Assembly: GCF_013817345.1 (NCBI RefSeq) | Contig: NZ_JACDCW010000026.1 | Coordinates: forward strand, 1 to 42,128 | Length of the DNA stretch: 42,128 bases | Direction of reading: 5' to 3' | Source: Methylibium sp. | GTDB taxonomy: Bacteria; Pseudomonadota; Gammaproteobacteria; Burkholderiales; Burkholderiaceae_C | In this document: positions 26,633 through 35,517 of the stretch, one piece after another | How the letters are laid out: each line of letters starts with the position of its first letter | Numbering within the stretch: position 1 is the first letter of the stretch | Notes under the pieces: generated by a model | What the model was told of the DNA's origin: nothing | Database searches by the model: none | What the model saw: only the letters and a program-made list of their open reading frames with translations | Translations under genes and position numbers: made by a program

Positions 26633-27733
26633 TCATTGCACTGCGTACTTCGCCACCGCCTCCTCGTTCCACTCGATGCCCTGCCCCGGCCGGTCGGGCA
26701 CGATGAGCTGGCCGTTGTCGATGAGGAACGGCTCGCGCAGGACGGGATTCGCCCAGTCCTGCCATTCGAGCCAGTGCGCGGTCTCCGTCACGCGCATCAG
26801 GTGAGCGGCGATCTCGGGGTAGAGGTGCGTGGACATCGGGATGCCGGCCGCCCCCGCGATTGCGGCAGCGCGCAGCCAGCCGCTGACGCCGCCGATGCGC
26901 ATCATGTCGGGCATCACGCAGTCGCCCGCGCCGGCGGTCACGGCCTGGTACAGCAGGCGCGGGCCGTAGAAGTTTTCGCCGAGCTGGACCGGCGTTCGGA
27001 GTTCGCGCGCCAGTTGCACGTAGCCCGGCAGGTTGTCGTAGGCGATCGGTTCCTCGAACCATTCGAGCCCCTGGTTATCCAGACCGTGGCAGCGCAGCAG
27101 CGCCTCGCCGAGCGAGAGGCCCTGGTTGAAATCGCACATCAGCTTCACCGAGGCTCCGGCCGCCTCGCGCACGGCCGCGATGGCGGCCAGGTCTTCCGCC
27201 AGCGTCGCCCGGCCCAGCCGCAGCTTCAGCGCCGTGAAATTGCCCTCCGTCACCAGCGCCGCCGCTTCTTCGGCCAGGCCGTCCGAAGGCCCCAACCACA
27301 GCCCGTTGCTGTTGTAGGCCGGCACCGGGCCGACCGTGCCGCCGAGGTACACCGCGAGCGGCACACCGGCGGCCTGCGCCAAGGCGTCCCATGCGGCCAT
27401 GTCGAGGCCCGAAAGGGCGATCAGCGTCGCGCCTTCGCGCCCCAGGAGGTGCAGCGAGCCCATGCCGCGCCGGCAGGCATCGAAGGGCGCGACCGGCTGG
27501 CCTTTTGCCGCTGCGCCCAGCGTGTCGATCAGGGGCACGACCACGCGCGCGGCAACGGCGAGGTAGGGCTCGAGGTAGCTGTGGCCGACGACGCCTTCCT
27601 CGGTATAGAGATCGATCAGGATCAGCGGCCAGTTGTGGAACAGCCCCACCTTGGAGACGATGGGCCGTTGCAGCGGCACGGCGACGGGGCGCGCGCGAAC
27701 GCTCTGGACCGTGAGGGATCGGGTGCTGGTCAT
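26633..27733 (-). CDS. Mandelate racemase/muconate lactonizing enzyme family protein
   Basis: A 366-residue enolase-superfamily enzyme of the mandelate racemase subgroup. Catalytic features in order are K-x-R in TALKLRLG (near residue 167), the first metal ligand in MCDFNQG (near 199), FEEP (near 226), QLGENF, and the histidine base in STHLYPEIAAH (near 300). Such enzymes abstract a proton next to a carboxylate in acid sugars or aromatic acids; exact substrate cannot be told. Being last in a sugar-acid operon with GarR- and GarL-like genes, it probably handles a related acid sugar. A 215-base gap with a lone REP-like repeat separates it from the upstream reductase gene. Confidence 0.9.
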   Translation of the reverse strand: MTSTRSLTVQSVRARPVAVPLQRPIVSKVGLFHNWPLILIDLYTEEGVVGHSYLEPYLAVAARVVVPLIDTLGAAAKGQPVAPFDACRRGMGSLHLLGREGATLIALSGLDMAAWDALAQAAGVPLAVYLGGTVGPVPAYNSNGLWLGPSDGLAEEAAALVTEGNFTALKLRLGRATLAEDLAAIAAVREAAGASVKLMCDFNQGLSLGEALLRCHGLDNQGLEWFEEPIAYDNLPGYVQLARELRTPVQLGENFYGPRLLYQAVTAGAGDCVMPDMMRIGGVSGWLRAAAIAGAAGIPMSTHLYPEIAAHLMRVTETAHWLEWQDWANPVLREPFLIDNGQLIVPDRPGQGIEWNEEAVAKYAVQ

Positions 27734-27858
27734 GGCCGCCTCCGCAAGGCGGCACGGCGGCTTTCCGGAAAGGCCGTTGCCGCACGGGCAGCATGCTCTT
27801 TATCGGCGGCTCGAAGACGGTGACCTTGTCGTGTGCAGGGTCGCGCAGCGCAGGGAAG

Positions 27859-27899
27859 CCCTCATCCCCCGCCTTCGCCCGCGAGCGGGAGAAGGAGCC
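27859..27899. repeat. REP-like palindromic repeat, copy 7 (single)
   Basis: CCCTCATCCCCCGCCTTCGC then GAGCGGGAGAAGGAG. It is more diverged than the other copies and has no inverted partner nearby. It occupies the gap between the racemase-family and reductase genes. Confidence 0.65.
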
Positions 27900-27948
27900 G
27901 ACACGCCGGGCTTCTGATCTTGGCGAAACCTGATTCCGCCGCGACGGC

Positions 27949-28833
27949 TTACGCCTGCGCCACCTCGTGCCCGGCCAGCAGCTCCAGCGACCGCACCAGC
28001 GCCGAATGGTCCAAGTCCTGCCAGCCGTTGGCCGCGCAGGCCTGCATCAGTTGCGCGGCGCTTGCGGTCTGCGGCAAGGAGACGCCGAGGGCGCGGGCGC
28101 CTTGCAGCGCGAGATTCAAATCTTTCTGGTGCAGCCCGATGCGAAATCCCGGCGCGAAGGTGCGCTTGATCATCCGCTCGCCGTGCACCTCGAGAATGCG
28201 GCTCGCCGCGAAGCCACCCATCAAGGCCTCTCGCACCTTGGCCGGGTCGGCGCCGGCCTTGCTGGCAAAGAGCAGCGCCTCGCCGACCGCCGCGATGTTG
28301 AGCGCGACGATGATCTGGTTGGCGACCTTGCAGGTCTGGCCGTCGCCGTTGCCGCCGACGAGGGTGAGGTTCTTGCCCATGCGCTCGAACAGCGGCCGCA
28401 CGCGATCGAAGGCCGCCTGCGGGCCGCCGACCATGATGGTCAGCGAGCCGGCCTTCGCACCCACCTCGCCGCCCGAGACAGGCGCATCGAGGTAGTCGCA
28501 GCCGAGCGCGTTGATCTTCTGCGCGAAGGTCTTGGTCTCCATCGGCGAGATGGAGCTCATGTCGACCACCGTCTTGCCTGGCGCCAGGCCCGCAGCGACG
28601 CCGTGCTCGCCGAACAGCACCGTCTGCACGTCCGGCGTGTCGGGCAGCATCGTGAAGACGATGTCGGCTTCGCGCGCGACGCTCTGCGCGTCAGGGCACT
28701 CCGTTGCGCGGCCCTTGATACCGGCGGGCGCGCCGCTGCGCGTGTGGACGAACAGGGTGTGGCCGGCGTCAATCAGGTGTCCGCACATGGGCGCACCCAT
28801 GATGCCCAGGCCGATGAATCCGAGCTTGCTCAT
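27949..28833 (-). CDS. garR: 2-hydroxy-3-oxopropionate (tartronate semialdehyde) reductase, GarR-like
   Basis: A 294-residue beta-hydroxyacid dehydrogenase. The NAD(P)-binding start MSKLGFIGLGIMGAPMCGHL, the substrate-binding DAPVSGGEVGAKAGSLTIMV and the catalytic lysine block GNGDGQTCKVANQII place it in the tartronate semialdehyde reductase branch. GarR reduces tartronate semialdehyde, formed by the aldolase step of glucarate/galactarate breakdown, to glycerate. It lies 14 bases after the HpcH/HpaI aldolase gene on the same strand, which fits that route. Confidence 0.9.
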   Translation of the reverse strand: MSKLGFIGLGIMGAPMCGHLIDAGHTLFVHTRSGAPAGIKGRATECPDAQSVAREADIVFTMLPDTPDVQTVLFGEHGVAAGLAPGKTVVDMSSISPMETKTFAQKINALGCDYLDAPVSGGEVGAKAGSLTIMVGGPQAAFDRVRPLFERMGKNLTLVGGNGDGQTCKVANQIIVALNIAAVGEALLFASKAGADPAKVREALMGGFAASRILEVHGERMIKRTFAPGFRIGLHQKDLNLALQGARALGVSLPQTASAAQLMQACAANGWQDLDHSALVRSLELLAGHEVAQA

Positions 28834-28847
28834 GTCGGTGTGCTCCT

Positions 28848-29624
28848 TCAGGCGAGATAGCGGTCGCGCAGCGCCTGTGTAGCGCCGCGGAAGACACCGA
28901 GATCGCTGCCGACGCCGACGAAGCTGACGCCCATCTCCATGTAGCGCCGCGCATCGGCCTCGACGGGCGCGAGGATGCCGACCGCCTTGCTGTACGCCCG
29001 CGCGGCATCGATCACCGAGGCGATCGCGGCCTGCACCTCAGGGTGCGCCGCGTTGCCGAGGTGGCCGAGGCCGGCGGCGAGATCGGAGGGCCCGATGAAC
29101 ACGCAATCGATGCCGTCCACCGCGGCGATCTCGGCCACTGCGGCGAGCCCTTCGCGGCTTTCGATCTGCGCCATCACGCAGATCTGTTCGTTGATGCCCG
29201 CCAGATAACCGGGCACCGTGCCGTAGCGGTTGCTCCGCTGCGCCACCGAGACGCCACGTATGCCTTGCGGCGGATAGCGCGTGGCGGCCACGGCGCGCCG
29301 CGCCTCGTCGGCGCTTTCGATGAACGGGATGAGGAAGTTGTAGAAGCCCGCATCGAGCAGGCGCTTGATCTCGACGGCATTGTTCCAGGAGGGTCGCACG
29401 ACCGGCGCGCTGGGGCTGTCCTTCAGGGCCATCAACTGCGGGATGAAGGTGGTCACGTCGTTCGGCGAATGCTCGCCGTCGAGCAGGACCCAGTCGAAAC
29501 CCGCGACGCCGAGCACCTCGGTCGTAATCGGGTTGGCGAGCGAGCACCAGCAGCCGATCAGGCGCTTGCCCGCCAGCAGGTCCGCGCGCAGGCGGTTGGG
29601 AAACGATTGGTAGGCGGTCGTCAT
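28848..29624 (-). CDS. HpcH/HpaI aldolase family protein, probably 5-keto-4-deoxy-D-glucarate aldolase (GarL-like)
   Basis: A 258-residue class II pyruvate aldolase with [20 protein letters not shown], the base-containing [40 protein letters not shown] and [15 protein letters not shown]. The family cleaves 2-keto-acids to pyruvate and an aldehyde; with GarR and a glucarate dehydratase remnant next door, cleavage of keto-deoxyglucarate to pyruvate and tartronate semialdehyde is the best assignment. ATG 29624 has an AGGAG 8 bases upstream. The open frame to 30107 overlaps the dehydratase remnant and is not used. Confidence 0.88.
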   Translation of the reverse strand: MTTAYQSFPNRLRADLLAGKRLIGCWCSLANPITTEVLGVAGFDWVLLDGEHSPNDVTTFIPQLMALKDSPSAPVVRPSWNNAVEIKRLLDAGFYNFLIPFIESADEARRAVAATRYPPQGIRGVSVAQRSNRYGTVPGYLAGINEQICVMAQIESREGLAAVAEIAAVDGIDCVFIGPSDLAAGLGHLGNAAHPEVQAAIASVIDAARAYSKAVGILAPVEADARRYMEMGVSFVGVGSDLGVFRGATQALRDRYLA

Positions 29625-29650
29625 GTCGTGTACTCCTGGATTCGGGCGGG

Positions 29651-30301
29651 TCAGCGGACCATGCAGGGGCGTTTGGGATCGAAGCGCCAGTTCGGCAGCA
29701 GGTGCTGCATCGCGGCGGCATCGTCGCGGGCACCGAGCCCGTGTTCGAGGTAAAGGCGGTGGGCCTTCTCGACCTCGGCCATGTCGAGTTCGATGCCCAG
29801 GCCGGGCCGCTTCGGCACCTGAACGTGTCCGCCGACGATCTGCAGCGGCTCGCGGGTGAGGCGCTGCCCGTCCTGCCAGATCCAGTGCGTGTCGATCGCG
29901 GTCACCCGCCCCGGCGCCGCGGCGCCGACATGCGTGAACATCGCGAGCGAAACATCGAAGTGGTTGTTCGAGTGCGAACCCCAAGTCAGGCCCCAGTCGC
30001 GGCAGGTCTGCGCCACGCGGACGGAGCCGGCCATCGTCCAGAAATGCGGGTCGGCCAGCGGGATATCGACCGACTGCAGCGAGAGCGCGTGGGTCAGCTG
30101 CCGCCAATCGGTCGCGACCATGTTGGTCGCCGTCGGCAGGCCGGTGGCCCGGCGGAACTCCGCCATTACCTCGCGGCCGGAATAGCCGTCCTCCGTGCCG
30201 CAGGGGTCTTCCGCGTAGGCCACCACGCCGTGAAGGTCGCGCATGAGGCGCACGGCGTCCTTCAGCAGCCAGCCGCCGTTGGGATCGAGCGTGAACCCTG
30301 A
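29651..30301 (-). pseudogene. gudD: Glucarate dehydratase, 5' half missing
   Basis: About 216 codons match the C-terminal half of glucarate dehydratase: [90 protein letters not shown], and the family end [11 protein letters not shown]. The N-terminal half (over 200 residues), including the catalytic K-x-K lysines, is absent, and the remnant begins directly after the stop codon of the LacI gene in the same frame. A GTG at 30253 could start translation, but the product could not be an active dehydratase. A deletion joining the LacI gene end to the middle of gudD is the simplest reading. Confidence 0.88.
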
Positions 30302-31351
30302 TCAGCTGCTGCCGCGTTCCACGATCCGGAAACCCACATCGACGACCTTCTCCCCGACCGGCCGGCCCTCGGCCCGATCGACGATGAAGCGCGCAGCACG
30401 CTGGCCGATGCCGGTACCGTCGATGCGCACGGTGCTCAGGGCAGGATGGGTGTCCCCGGCAAAGGCGAGATCGCCGAAGCCGACCACCGAAATCTGCCGC
30501 GGCACAACGATGCCGCGCGCCGCCGCCTCCGTCAGCACGCCCAGCGCCAGCAGGTCGGAGCTGCAGAACACGGCATCAACGTCAGGCGCCTCCTCCATCA
30601 GCCGGGTCAAGCCGGCGCGGCCGCTGCCCAGCGTGGTCGGCGCCGGCACGATGTGCACCGCGATCTCACTGGCCTCGCGCACCAGGCCGAGCGCCAGCGC
30701 CTCGTCTACGAAACCGCGGTTGCGGCGCAGCGCCCGCTCGTCGTCGCCGCTCAGCAGCGCGAGCCGGCGCCGGCCCTTGGCGTGCAGGTGTTTCACCACG
30801 GCTGCGGCGGCCTGGATATGGGAGAAACCGACCAGCATGTCGATGGGCGTCGGCGTCAGATCCCAGGTCTCGACCACGGGAATGCCGCTGGCCAGCAGCC
30901 GCCGGCGGCCCTCGCTCGAATGCATGATGCCGGTCAGCACGATGCCGTCCGGCCGGCGGCCGATGATGGCCTCGAGCAGCGCGTCCTCGCGCGATTCGGT
31001 GTAGCCGCTCTGGCCCAGCATCAACTGGTAGCCCGCATCGGCAAGCGATGCGGTCAGCGACTGCACCATCTCCATGAACACCGGGCCGGTGATGGTCGGC
31101 ACCACGGCCGCCACGAGCCGGCTGCGCGCCGAGGCCAGGCCTCCCGCCAGCCGGTTCGGAACGTAGCCGGTGCGGGCGACCGCCTCGCGCACACGGGCCA
31201 GGGTTTCGGGGGCGACCTGCTCGGGCGTGTTCAGCGCGCGAGATGCCGTGATGGGCGAAACCCCCGCCAGCCGCGCCACATCGCCGAGCGTGATGCCACC
31301 GGCGCCGCGTCGCGGGCGACGGGAAGCGGCAACGGCGGTCGTCATCCCCAT
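30302..31351 (-). CDS. LacI-family regulator (GntR-like) of the sugar-acid operon
   Basis: A 349-residue LacI-type repressor. The helix-turn-helix and hinge read [20 protein letters not shown] and [18 protein letters not shown] sugar-binding core follows ([39 protein letters not shown]), with the usual GntR-group end [12 protein letters not shown]. It is first in the minus-strand operon with the dehydratase remnant, aldolase, reductase and racemase-family genes. A consensus LacI-type operator lies 24 bases upstream, suggesting autoregulation. The ligand is probably an acid sugar or a pathway intermediate. Confidence 0.93.
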   Translation of the reverse strand: MGMTTAVAASRRPRRGAGGITLGDVARLAGVSPITASRALNTPEQVAPETLARVREAVARTGYVPNRLAGGLASARSRLVAAVVPTITGPVFMEMVQSLTASLADAGYQLMLGQSGYTESREDALLEAIIGRRPDGIVLTGIMHSSEGRRRLLASGIPVVETWDLTPTPIDMLVGFSHIQAAAAVVKHLHAKGRRRLALLSGDDERALRRNRGFVDEALALGLVREASEIAVHIVPAPTTLGSGRAGLTRLMEEAPDVDAVFCSSDLLALGVLTEAAARGIVVPRQISVVGFGDLAFAGDTHPALSTVRIDGTGIGQRAARFIVDRAEGRPVGEKVVDVGFRIVERGSS

Positions 31352-31374
31352 GCCGCCGAGTCTAAGACTTCATG

Positions 31375-31388
31375 TGACACCGCTACCA
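31375..31388. promoter_or_regulatory. LacI-type operator upstream of the sugar-acid operon
   Basis: TGACACCGCTACCA fits the general LacI-family pattern TGNNANCGNTNNCA at every fixed position, including the central CG. It is 24 bases upstream of the LacI gene start. Confidence 0.6.
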
Positions 31389-31390
31389 CA

Positions 31391-31725
31391 TCGCTGACGT
31401 ACCGAGCGAGGCATGGGACCGCGTGTTGCCACGGCGCACAAACAGTTCCACAACGGCACATCCGTAGGTAAGCAAATGTCGTCCGGGAGAAGACCGCTTC
31501 ACCGTGGATGAAGCAACTGATTCCACGCATTTCGGGACTCGTGAATGGTATTTGGTGAGTACGTGATTTTCACTTATGCCACTTCGTTCCGCAAGGCGCT
31601 GGCGACCTAGCAAAGCCGATGCCAAACCACCCGAGCGTTTACCAGATTGTTACTTCCGAATATGCAGATACCGTGATGCACTGCTCCAGTATGGAGTTTG
31701 TCAACAACTGAAGAGGCACTTGCAT
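31391..31725. other. Non-coding gap, lower GC than its surroundings
   Basis: This 335-base gap between the divergent LacI and RidA genes is visibly richer in A and T than the window average. Short frames in it have no domain character. It must hold the promoters for both directions; I see no further hairpin or repeat that I can support. Confidence 0.6.
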
Positions 31726-32184
31726 ATGAATCAACTATTTGCGACGACACGGCTGCTGCCGGTGATCGTCGTTGCGGCAAGCCTTGTCGGCTGCGCCGTT
31801 CCCGGAACCAAGACCGTCGTCGCCTCGAAAGACGCGCCCGAAGCGATCGGGCCTTATTCGCAGGCAATCAAACACGGCAACACCCTGTACCTTGCAGGGC
31901 AGATTCCGATCGATCCGAAGACCAAGCAGCTCAACACGGGCTCCATCGAGGAGCAGACGCGCCTGGTGCTCGACAACCTGAAGGCCGTGCTCGCGGCCGA
32001 CGGCATGACGATGGACAACGTGGTGCTCACCAACGTGTTCATGAAGGACCTCAACGACTTCGCGAAGATGAACGCCGTGTACGCCACGTATTTCAAGAGC
32101 AAGCCCCCCGCTCGCGCCACCGTCCAGGTCGCGCGCCTGCCGCGCGATGTCGCGGTGGAAATTTCCGCTGTCGCAGTGAAGTAA
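31726..32184 (+). CDS. RidA-family protein with lipoprotein signal peptide
   Basis: RidA proteins hydrolyse reactive enamine/imine intermediates released by PLP enzymes. This 152-residue protein has a lipoprotein signal (TTRLLPVIVVAASLVGC, lipobox cysteine 23) and then a full RidA domain: DAPEAIGPYSQAIKHGNTLY, AGQIPIDPKTKQL, DNLKAVLAADGMTMDNVV, VFMKDLNDFAKMNAVYATYF and the active-site arginine block PPARATVQVARLP. Most RidA proteins are cytosolic, so an exported, lipid-anchored form is unusual. ATG 31726 has an AGAGG upstream. It lies 94 bases before a Tat-exported PLP enzyme, which suggests they work together outside the cytoplasm. Confidence 0.92.
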   Translation: MNQLFATTRLLPVIVVAASLVGCAVPGTKTVVASKDAPEAIGPYSQAIKHGNTLYLAGQIPIDPKTKQLNTGSIEEQTRLVLDNLKAVLAADGMTMDNVVLTNVFMKDLNDFAKMNAVYATYFKSKPPARATVQVARLPRDVAVEISAVAVK

Positions 32185-32278
32185 AGCCTTCTTCGCCCAG
32201 GCGGGGCAAGACGCAATCCGCCGTCGCCCGCTTGGGCCCGGAGTACTCCTTTCGCCAACCTGTTCTAAGGAAATCGCC

Positions 32279-33691
32279 ATGTCGAATCGTGATCCGCACC
32301 TGTCGTTCGAACCGCAACCCGACAACCGTCGCCGGGACTTCTTCAAGCTGATCGGGGCAGGCGCTGCCACGGCCGGCGCGCTGCCGCTGCTCGGCCTGCC
32401 CACCCAGGCGCTGGCAGCGCCCGGCAACTTCCGGCTCGGCGAACCCAATCCGGCGTTCGTGCTCGACCCGCAGATTCTCTACATGAACATCGGCACCACC
32501 GGCTCGACGCCCAAGCACATCCTGAAGGCCTTCGACGACTACAACCGCGAGGTGGCGCGCAACCCGCGCGAGAACCTGGGCGGCACCGGGCCGATGCGCG
32601 AAGCCATCGCCCCCGGGTTTGGGGCGACATTCGACGAAATGGTGATGTCCTACAACACCACCGACGGCATGAACAAGATCCTCGCCGGCGTCGAGTTGAA
32701 CGCCGGCGACGAGATCATCACCACCAACCACGAACACCCGGGCGGCAACGGCCCGATGAACCTGCTGGCGGTGCGCAAGGGCGTCATCATCAAGCGCGTG
32801 ATCCTGCCGGTCGGCAATGCGCAGACGGCGCAGGACTACGTGAACCTGTTCGCCGCCGCCATCACGCCCGCCACCAAGGCCTTCTGCTTCTCGGCGCCGA
32901 CCTTCCTGACCGGCACCATGCTGCCGTACCGCCGGCTCGCCATGCTGGCGCAGCAGCACAACATCATGACCATCGTCGACGGCGCCCACGCCACCGGCAT
33001 GTTCAACCTGAACTTCCACGAAACCGGCGTCGACTTCTGGGGTTGCTCGGGCCACAAGTGGCAGTGCGGTCCGGGCGGCACAGGCATCCTGTACATCCGC
33101 AACCGGGTCAGCAGCTTCAACCCGCTGGATCTGTTCAACTTCTGGCCGACCAACACCAACCGAACGGTCAGCGGACCGCGCACCAACGAGAACGCCGCGA
33201 CCTACGGCATCGGCTCGGCCGTGCAGAGCGTCGGCAACCCGAACTACCCGATGCTCAAGGCCTTCTCGGAGACCTGCGTCTATTGGGACCAGATCGGCCG
33301 TCAGGCCATCGAGGACCACGACCTCGCGCTGTCGGCCTACCTGAAGCAGAAGATCGCTCAGACCTGGGGCGTGGACTTCCTTTACTCCCCGAAGGACGAC
33401 CCGGAACTCGTCTCGGCCCTGACCTCGTTCAACCCCTTCCACGGGCCGAGCCTGATGCTGCAACCGGGCGCCGCAGCCGCGGCTGAAACGGCCCAGTCGG
33501 GCACGTTCGTGACCCGCCTGCGTGAACAGTACGGCATCGTGGTGCGCAACACCGGCGTGCCCGTGATCGGCTCGACCGCGCCGCACCACCCGCTGCGCAT
33601 CTCTACCCACCTGTTCCATTCCAGGCAGGACGTCGACCGCCTCGTGGCCTCGATGCGCGAACTCACGAAGGCCATGAACTCGGGCCGCTGA
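32279..33691 (+). CDS. Tat-exported class V aminotransferase-fold PLP enzyme (isopenicillin N epimerase-like)
   Basis: A 470-residue fold-type I PLP enzyme. The N-terminus has a twin-arginine signal (R18-R19-D-F-F-K in NRRRDFFKLIGAG, hydrophobic core, then ALAAPGNF), so the folded holoenzyme should be exported. PLP-site features are the aspartate in IVDGAHATGMF and the Schiff-base lysine 260 in CSGHKWQCGPGGTG. The family includes isopenicillin N epimerase, cysteine desulfurases and various lyases/transaminases; substrate cannot be read. It shares a likely transcript with the lipoprotein RidA upstream, and ATG 32279 has an AAGGA site. Confidence 0.92.
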   Translation: MSNRDPHLSFEPQPDNRRRDFFKLIGAGAATAGALPLLGLPTQALAAPGNFRLGEPNPAFVLDPQILYMNIGTTGSTPKHILKAFDDYNREVARNPRENLGGTGPMREAIAPGFGATFDEMVMSYNTTDGMNKILAGVELNAGDEIITTNHEHPGGNGPMNLLAVRKGVIIKRVILPVGNAQTAQDYVNLFAAAITPATKAFCFSAPTFLTGTMLPYRRLAMLAQQHNIMTIVDGAHATGMFNLNFHETGVDFWGCSGHKWQCGPGGTGILYIRNRVSSFNPLDLFNFWPTNTNRTVSGPRTNENAATYGIGSAVQSVGNPNYPMLKAFSETCVYWDQIGRQAIEDHDLALSAYLKQKIAQTWGVDFLYSPKDDPELVSALTSFNPFHGPSLMLQPGAAAAAETAQSGTFVTRLREQYGIVVRNTGVPVIGSTAPHHPLRISTHLFHSRQDVDRLVASMRELTKAMNSGR

Positions 33692-33706
33692 ACCAAGCGA
33701 GCCTTC

Positions 33707-33732
33707 GGGCGCGCCGCTGGCGCGCCCTCTTG
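33707..33732 (+). terminator. Hairpin terminator after the PLP-enzyme gene
   Basis: GGGCGCGCC, 3-base loop, GGCGCGCCC, then TCTTGT. The stem is strong; the T-run is short, so termination may be partial. Confidence 0.5.
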
Positions 33733-33752
33733 TCGACACTTCAGGACAAACC

Positions 33753-34298
33753 ATGCCCTTCAAACACACCCTTTTGGCGCTGGCTCTCGGCGCCGGCATT
33801 CTGGGCGCGGCCCAGGCCGCGACCTACTCGTTCAGCGGCAACACCTCCGGCGCGCCCACCTACGACCGGCTCATCGAAACACTGGACATCGTGTCGCCCA
33901 TCGGCGGGAACGTGAACTACAACTCCCTGATCTTTTCGGTGGATGCCTCGGGCGACTACAGCTTCGCGAGCATGGCCAGCGGGAGCTGGGACAACTTCAC
34001 CTTCCTGTACAGCCCGTCCCTGAATCCCGCCGCGCCGCTGGTGGGCGCGCTGGTGGGCAACGACGACCTCGGTGACATCGGCGGCCCCGGCGGCAGCTCG
34101 GGCTTCACCTACGAACTCACGGCCGGCACGCAGTACGCCTTCGTGACCACCGGCTTCTCGGACATCGACTTCGGCGCCTACGACAACAGCATTTCCGGGG
34201 CAGGCAACATCACGCCCATCCCCGAGCCGCACACCTATGCGCTGATGATCGCGGGCCTGGGCGCGCTGATCCTGATGCGGCGCCGTTCGCGACACTGA
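33753..34298 (+). CDS. PEP-CTERM sorted extracellular protein
   Basis: A 181-residue exported protein. It has an N-terminal Sec signal (FKHTLLALALGAGILGAAQA, cleavage near residue 22), a Ser/Gly/Asn/Asp-rich mature part typical of such proteins, and a C-terminal sorting signal from residue 155: PEP motif (PIPEPHTYA), membrane helix (LMIAGLGALILM) and RRRSRH end. PEP-CTERM proteins are cut and anchored by an exosortase, which must be encoded elsewhere. The mature domain resembles the FxDxF type only loosely; function unknown. Confidence 0.92.
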   Translation: MPFKHTLLALALGAGILGAAQAATYSFSGNTSGAPTYDRLIETLDIVSPIGGNVNYNSLIFSVDASGDYSFASMASGSWDNFTFLYSPSLNPAAPLVGALVGNDDLGDIGGPGGSSGFTYELTAGTQYAFVTTGFSDIDFGAYDNSISGAGNITPIPEPHTYALMIAGLGALILMRRRSRH

Positions 34299-34464
34299 TC
34301 GCAAGCGCGGCAGGCGGGCGCCGTCGAGCAACGCAGATCTCCCGCCCGCCGCAACCCTTTTCAAGCTTGTAGAAGTCGGACACCGCGAGTCGCGGTGAAG
34401 CGCGATCGGGAAGGATCGATACTCGACGGATCGCGCAAACGCGCGGCACCTACAAGGAACAGCG

Positions 34465-34887
34465 ATGAACGCCCGAGCTCTCTTTCACCTTGCGTTTCCG
34501 GTGCGCGACCTGCCCGAAGCACGCGCGTTCTACGGCGAGCTGCTGGGTTGCCCGGAAGGCCGCAGTTCGCCGAGCTGGATCGACTTCGATTTCTACGGGC
34601 ACCAGATCGTTGCCCACCTGTCGCCGGAAGAATGCGGCCATCGCAACACCAGCGAAGTGGATGGCGAAGCGGTTCCGGTGCGTCATTTCGGCGCGATCCT
34701 GTCGATGGCCGATTGGGACGGCATGGCCGCCAAGCTCCAGGCGGCCGGAACGCGGTTCCTGATCGAGCCGCAGGTGCGTTTCAAGGGTCAGGCGGGCGAG
34801 CAGGCCACGATGTTCTTTCTCGACCCCTCCGGCAATGCACTGGAGTTCAAGGCCTTCGGCGACCTCAGCCAGGTCTTTGCCAAATAG
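34465..34887 (+). CDS. VOC-superfamily (glyoxalase/dioxygenase-like) protein
   Basis: A 140-residue vicinal-oxygen-chelate fold protein with two beta-alpha-beta-beta-beta halves. The likely metal-binding residues are His8 (LFHLAFPVRDL), a histidine in the second half (VRHFGAIL) and a glutamate near the end (GNALEFKAF). DPSGNALEFK is a common VOC ending. It could be a lyase, isomerase or dioxygenase; the substrate is unknown. ATG 34465 has an AAGGA upstream. It is convergent with the MfnE-like gene, 30 bases away, and is not clearly linked to C1 metabolism. Confidence 0.87.
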   Translation: MNARALFHLAFPVRDLPEARAFYGELLGCPEGRSSPSWIDFDFYGHQIVAHLSPEECGHRNTSEVDGEAVPVRHFGAILSMADWDGMAAKLQAAGTRFLIEPQVRFKGQAGEQATMFFLDPSGNALEFKAFGDLSQVFAK

Positions 34888-34917
34888 CACCGGCGCGGCC
34901 AGCGGCGAACGCCGCCG

Positions 34918-35517
34918 CTAGGGCCCGCAGTTCAAGGTCTCGTCCAGGAGCAGCGCCCGCGCGCGCTGCAGTTCCGTGCTCTGCAGGACGTCGATCGGGA
35001 ATGCCGCCGAGCGCGCCCGCTCGGCGAACTCGGCATCGAGCACGCCCGCCTCGCTTAACTGCCGCAGCGAGTACCCAGCCTCGATGGGGCAGGACTTCAC
35101 CACGATCAGCCGCTCGGCGTGCAGGCGCTGAGCAAGCCACAGCGCCAGGCTGTCGGAGCTGACGCCCCAGTGCGTGAGTTCGTCCGGCGCCTCGCGCAGC
35201 AGGTCGAGCGGCAGCCACACGGCGGCGCGGCCGTGCTGCAGCACCGTGCGCAGCAGCGCTTCGCCGGTGGCGATCTGCAATGCGGGGCTCAGGGCCTGCA
35301 TCATCAGCCCCGTCTGCGCCATGCCGAGCACCGCCATGTTGTGGGCGGCCAGATCGTCGAACTGCCAGCGCGCCTGCGCTTGCCGGGCCTGCTCGGCAAA
35401 GGCGCCGCCACCCGGCACGACGATCACGCGGCCGCCACCGCATTCGACCAGCAACGACAGCCAGCGCGGCAGCGCGGCGTCGAGGCCGAGGCTGCCGCCG
35501 AGTTTGACGACCCACAT
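34918..35517 (-). CDS. Amino-acid-kinase-family protein of the H4MPT island (MfnE-like)
   Basis: A 199-residue kinase of the COG2054 group. The start MWVVKLGGSLGLD and the glycine-rich VIVVPGGGAFAEQARQAQ are the phosphate-binding elements of the amino acid kinase fold; THWGVSSDSLALWLAQRL is the nucleotide-side block. Archaeal MfnE phosphorylates the aminomethylfuran intermediate of methanofuran synthesis, so this gene pairs logically with the MfnB-like gene at 12.3 kb. Its ATG overlaps the stop of the COG1548-type gene by one base, showing operon structure. Confidence 0.85.
   Translation of the reverse strand: MWVVKLGGSLGLDAALPRWLSLLVECGGGRVIVVPGGGAFAEQARQAQARWQFDDLAAHNMAVLGMAQTGLMMQALSPALQIATGEALLRTVLQHGRAAVWLPLDLLREAPDELTHWGVSSDSLALWLAQRLHAERLIVVKSCPIEAGYSLRQLSEAGVLDAEFAERARSAAFPIDVLQSTELQRARALLLDETLNCGP

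Noticed and set aside
31383-31625. Small minus-strand frame of 80 residues in the LacI-RidA gap
   Set aside because: No ribosome site and no recognisable features; the gap is better explained as a promoter region.
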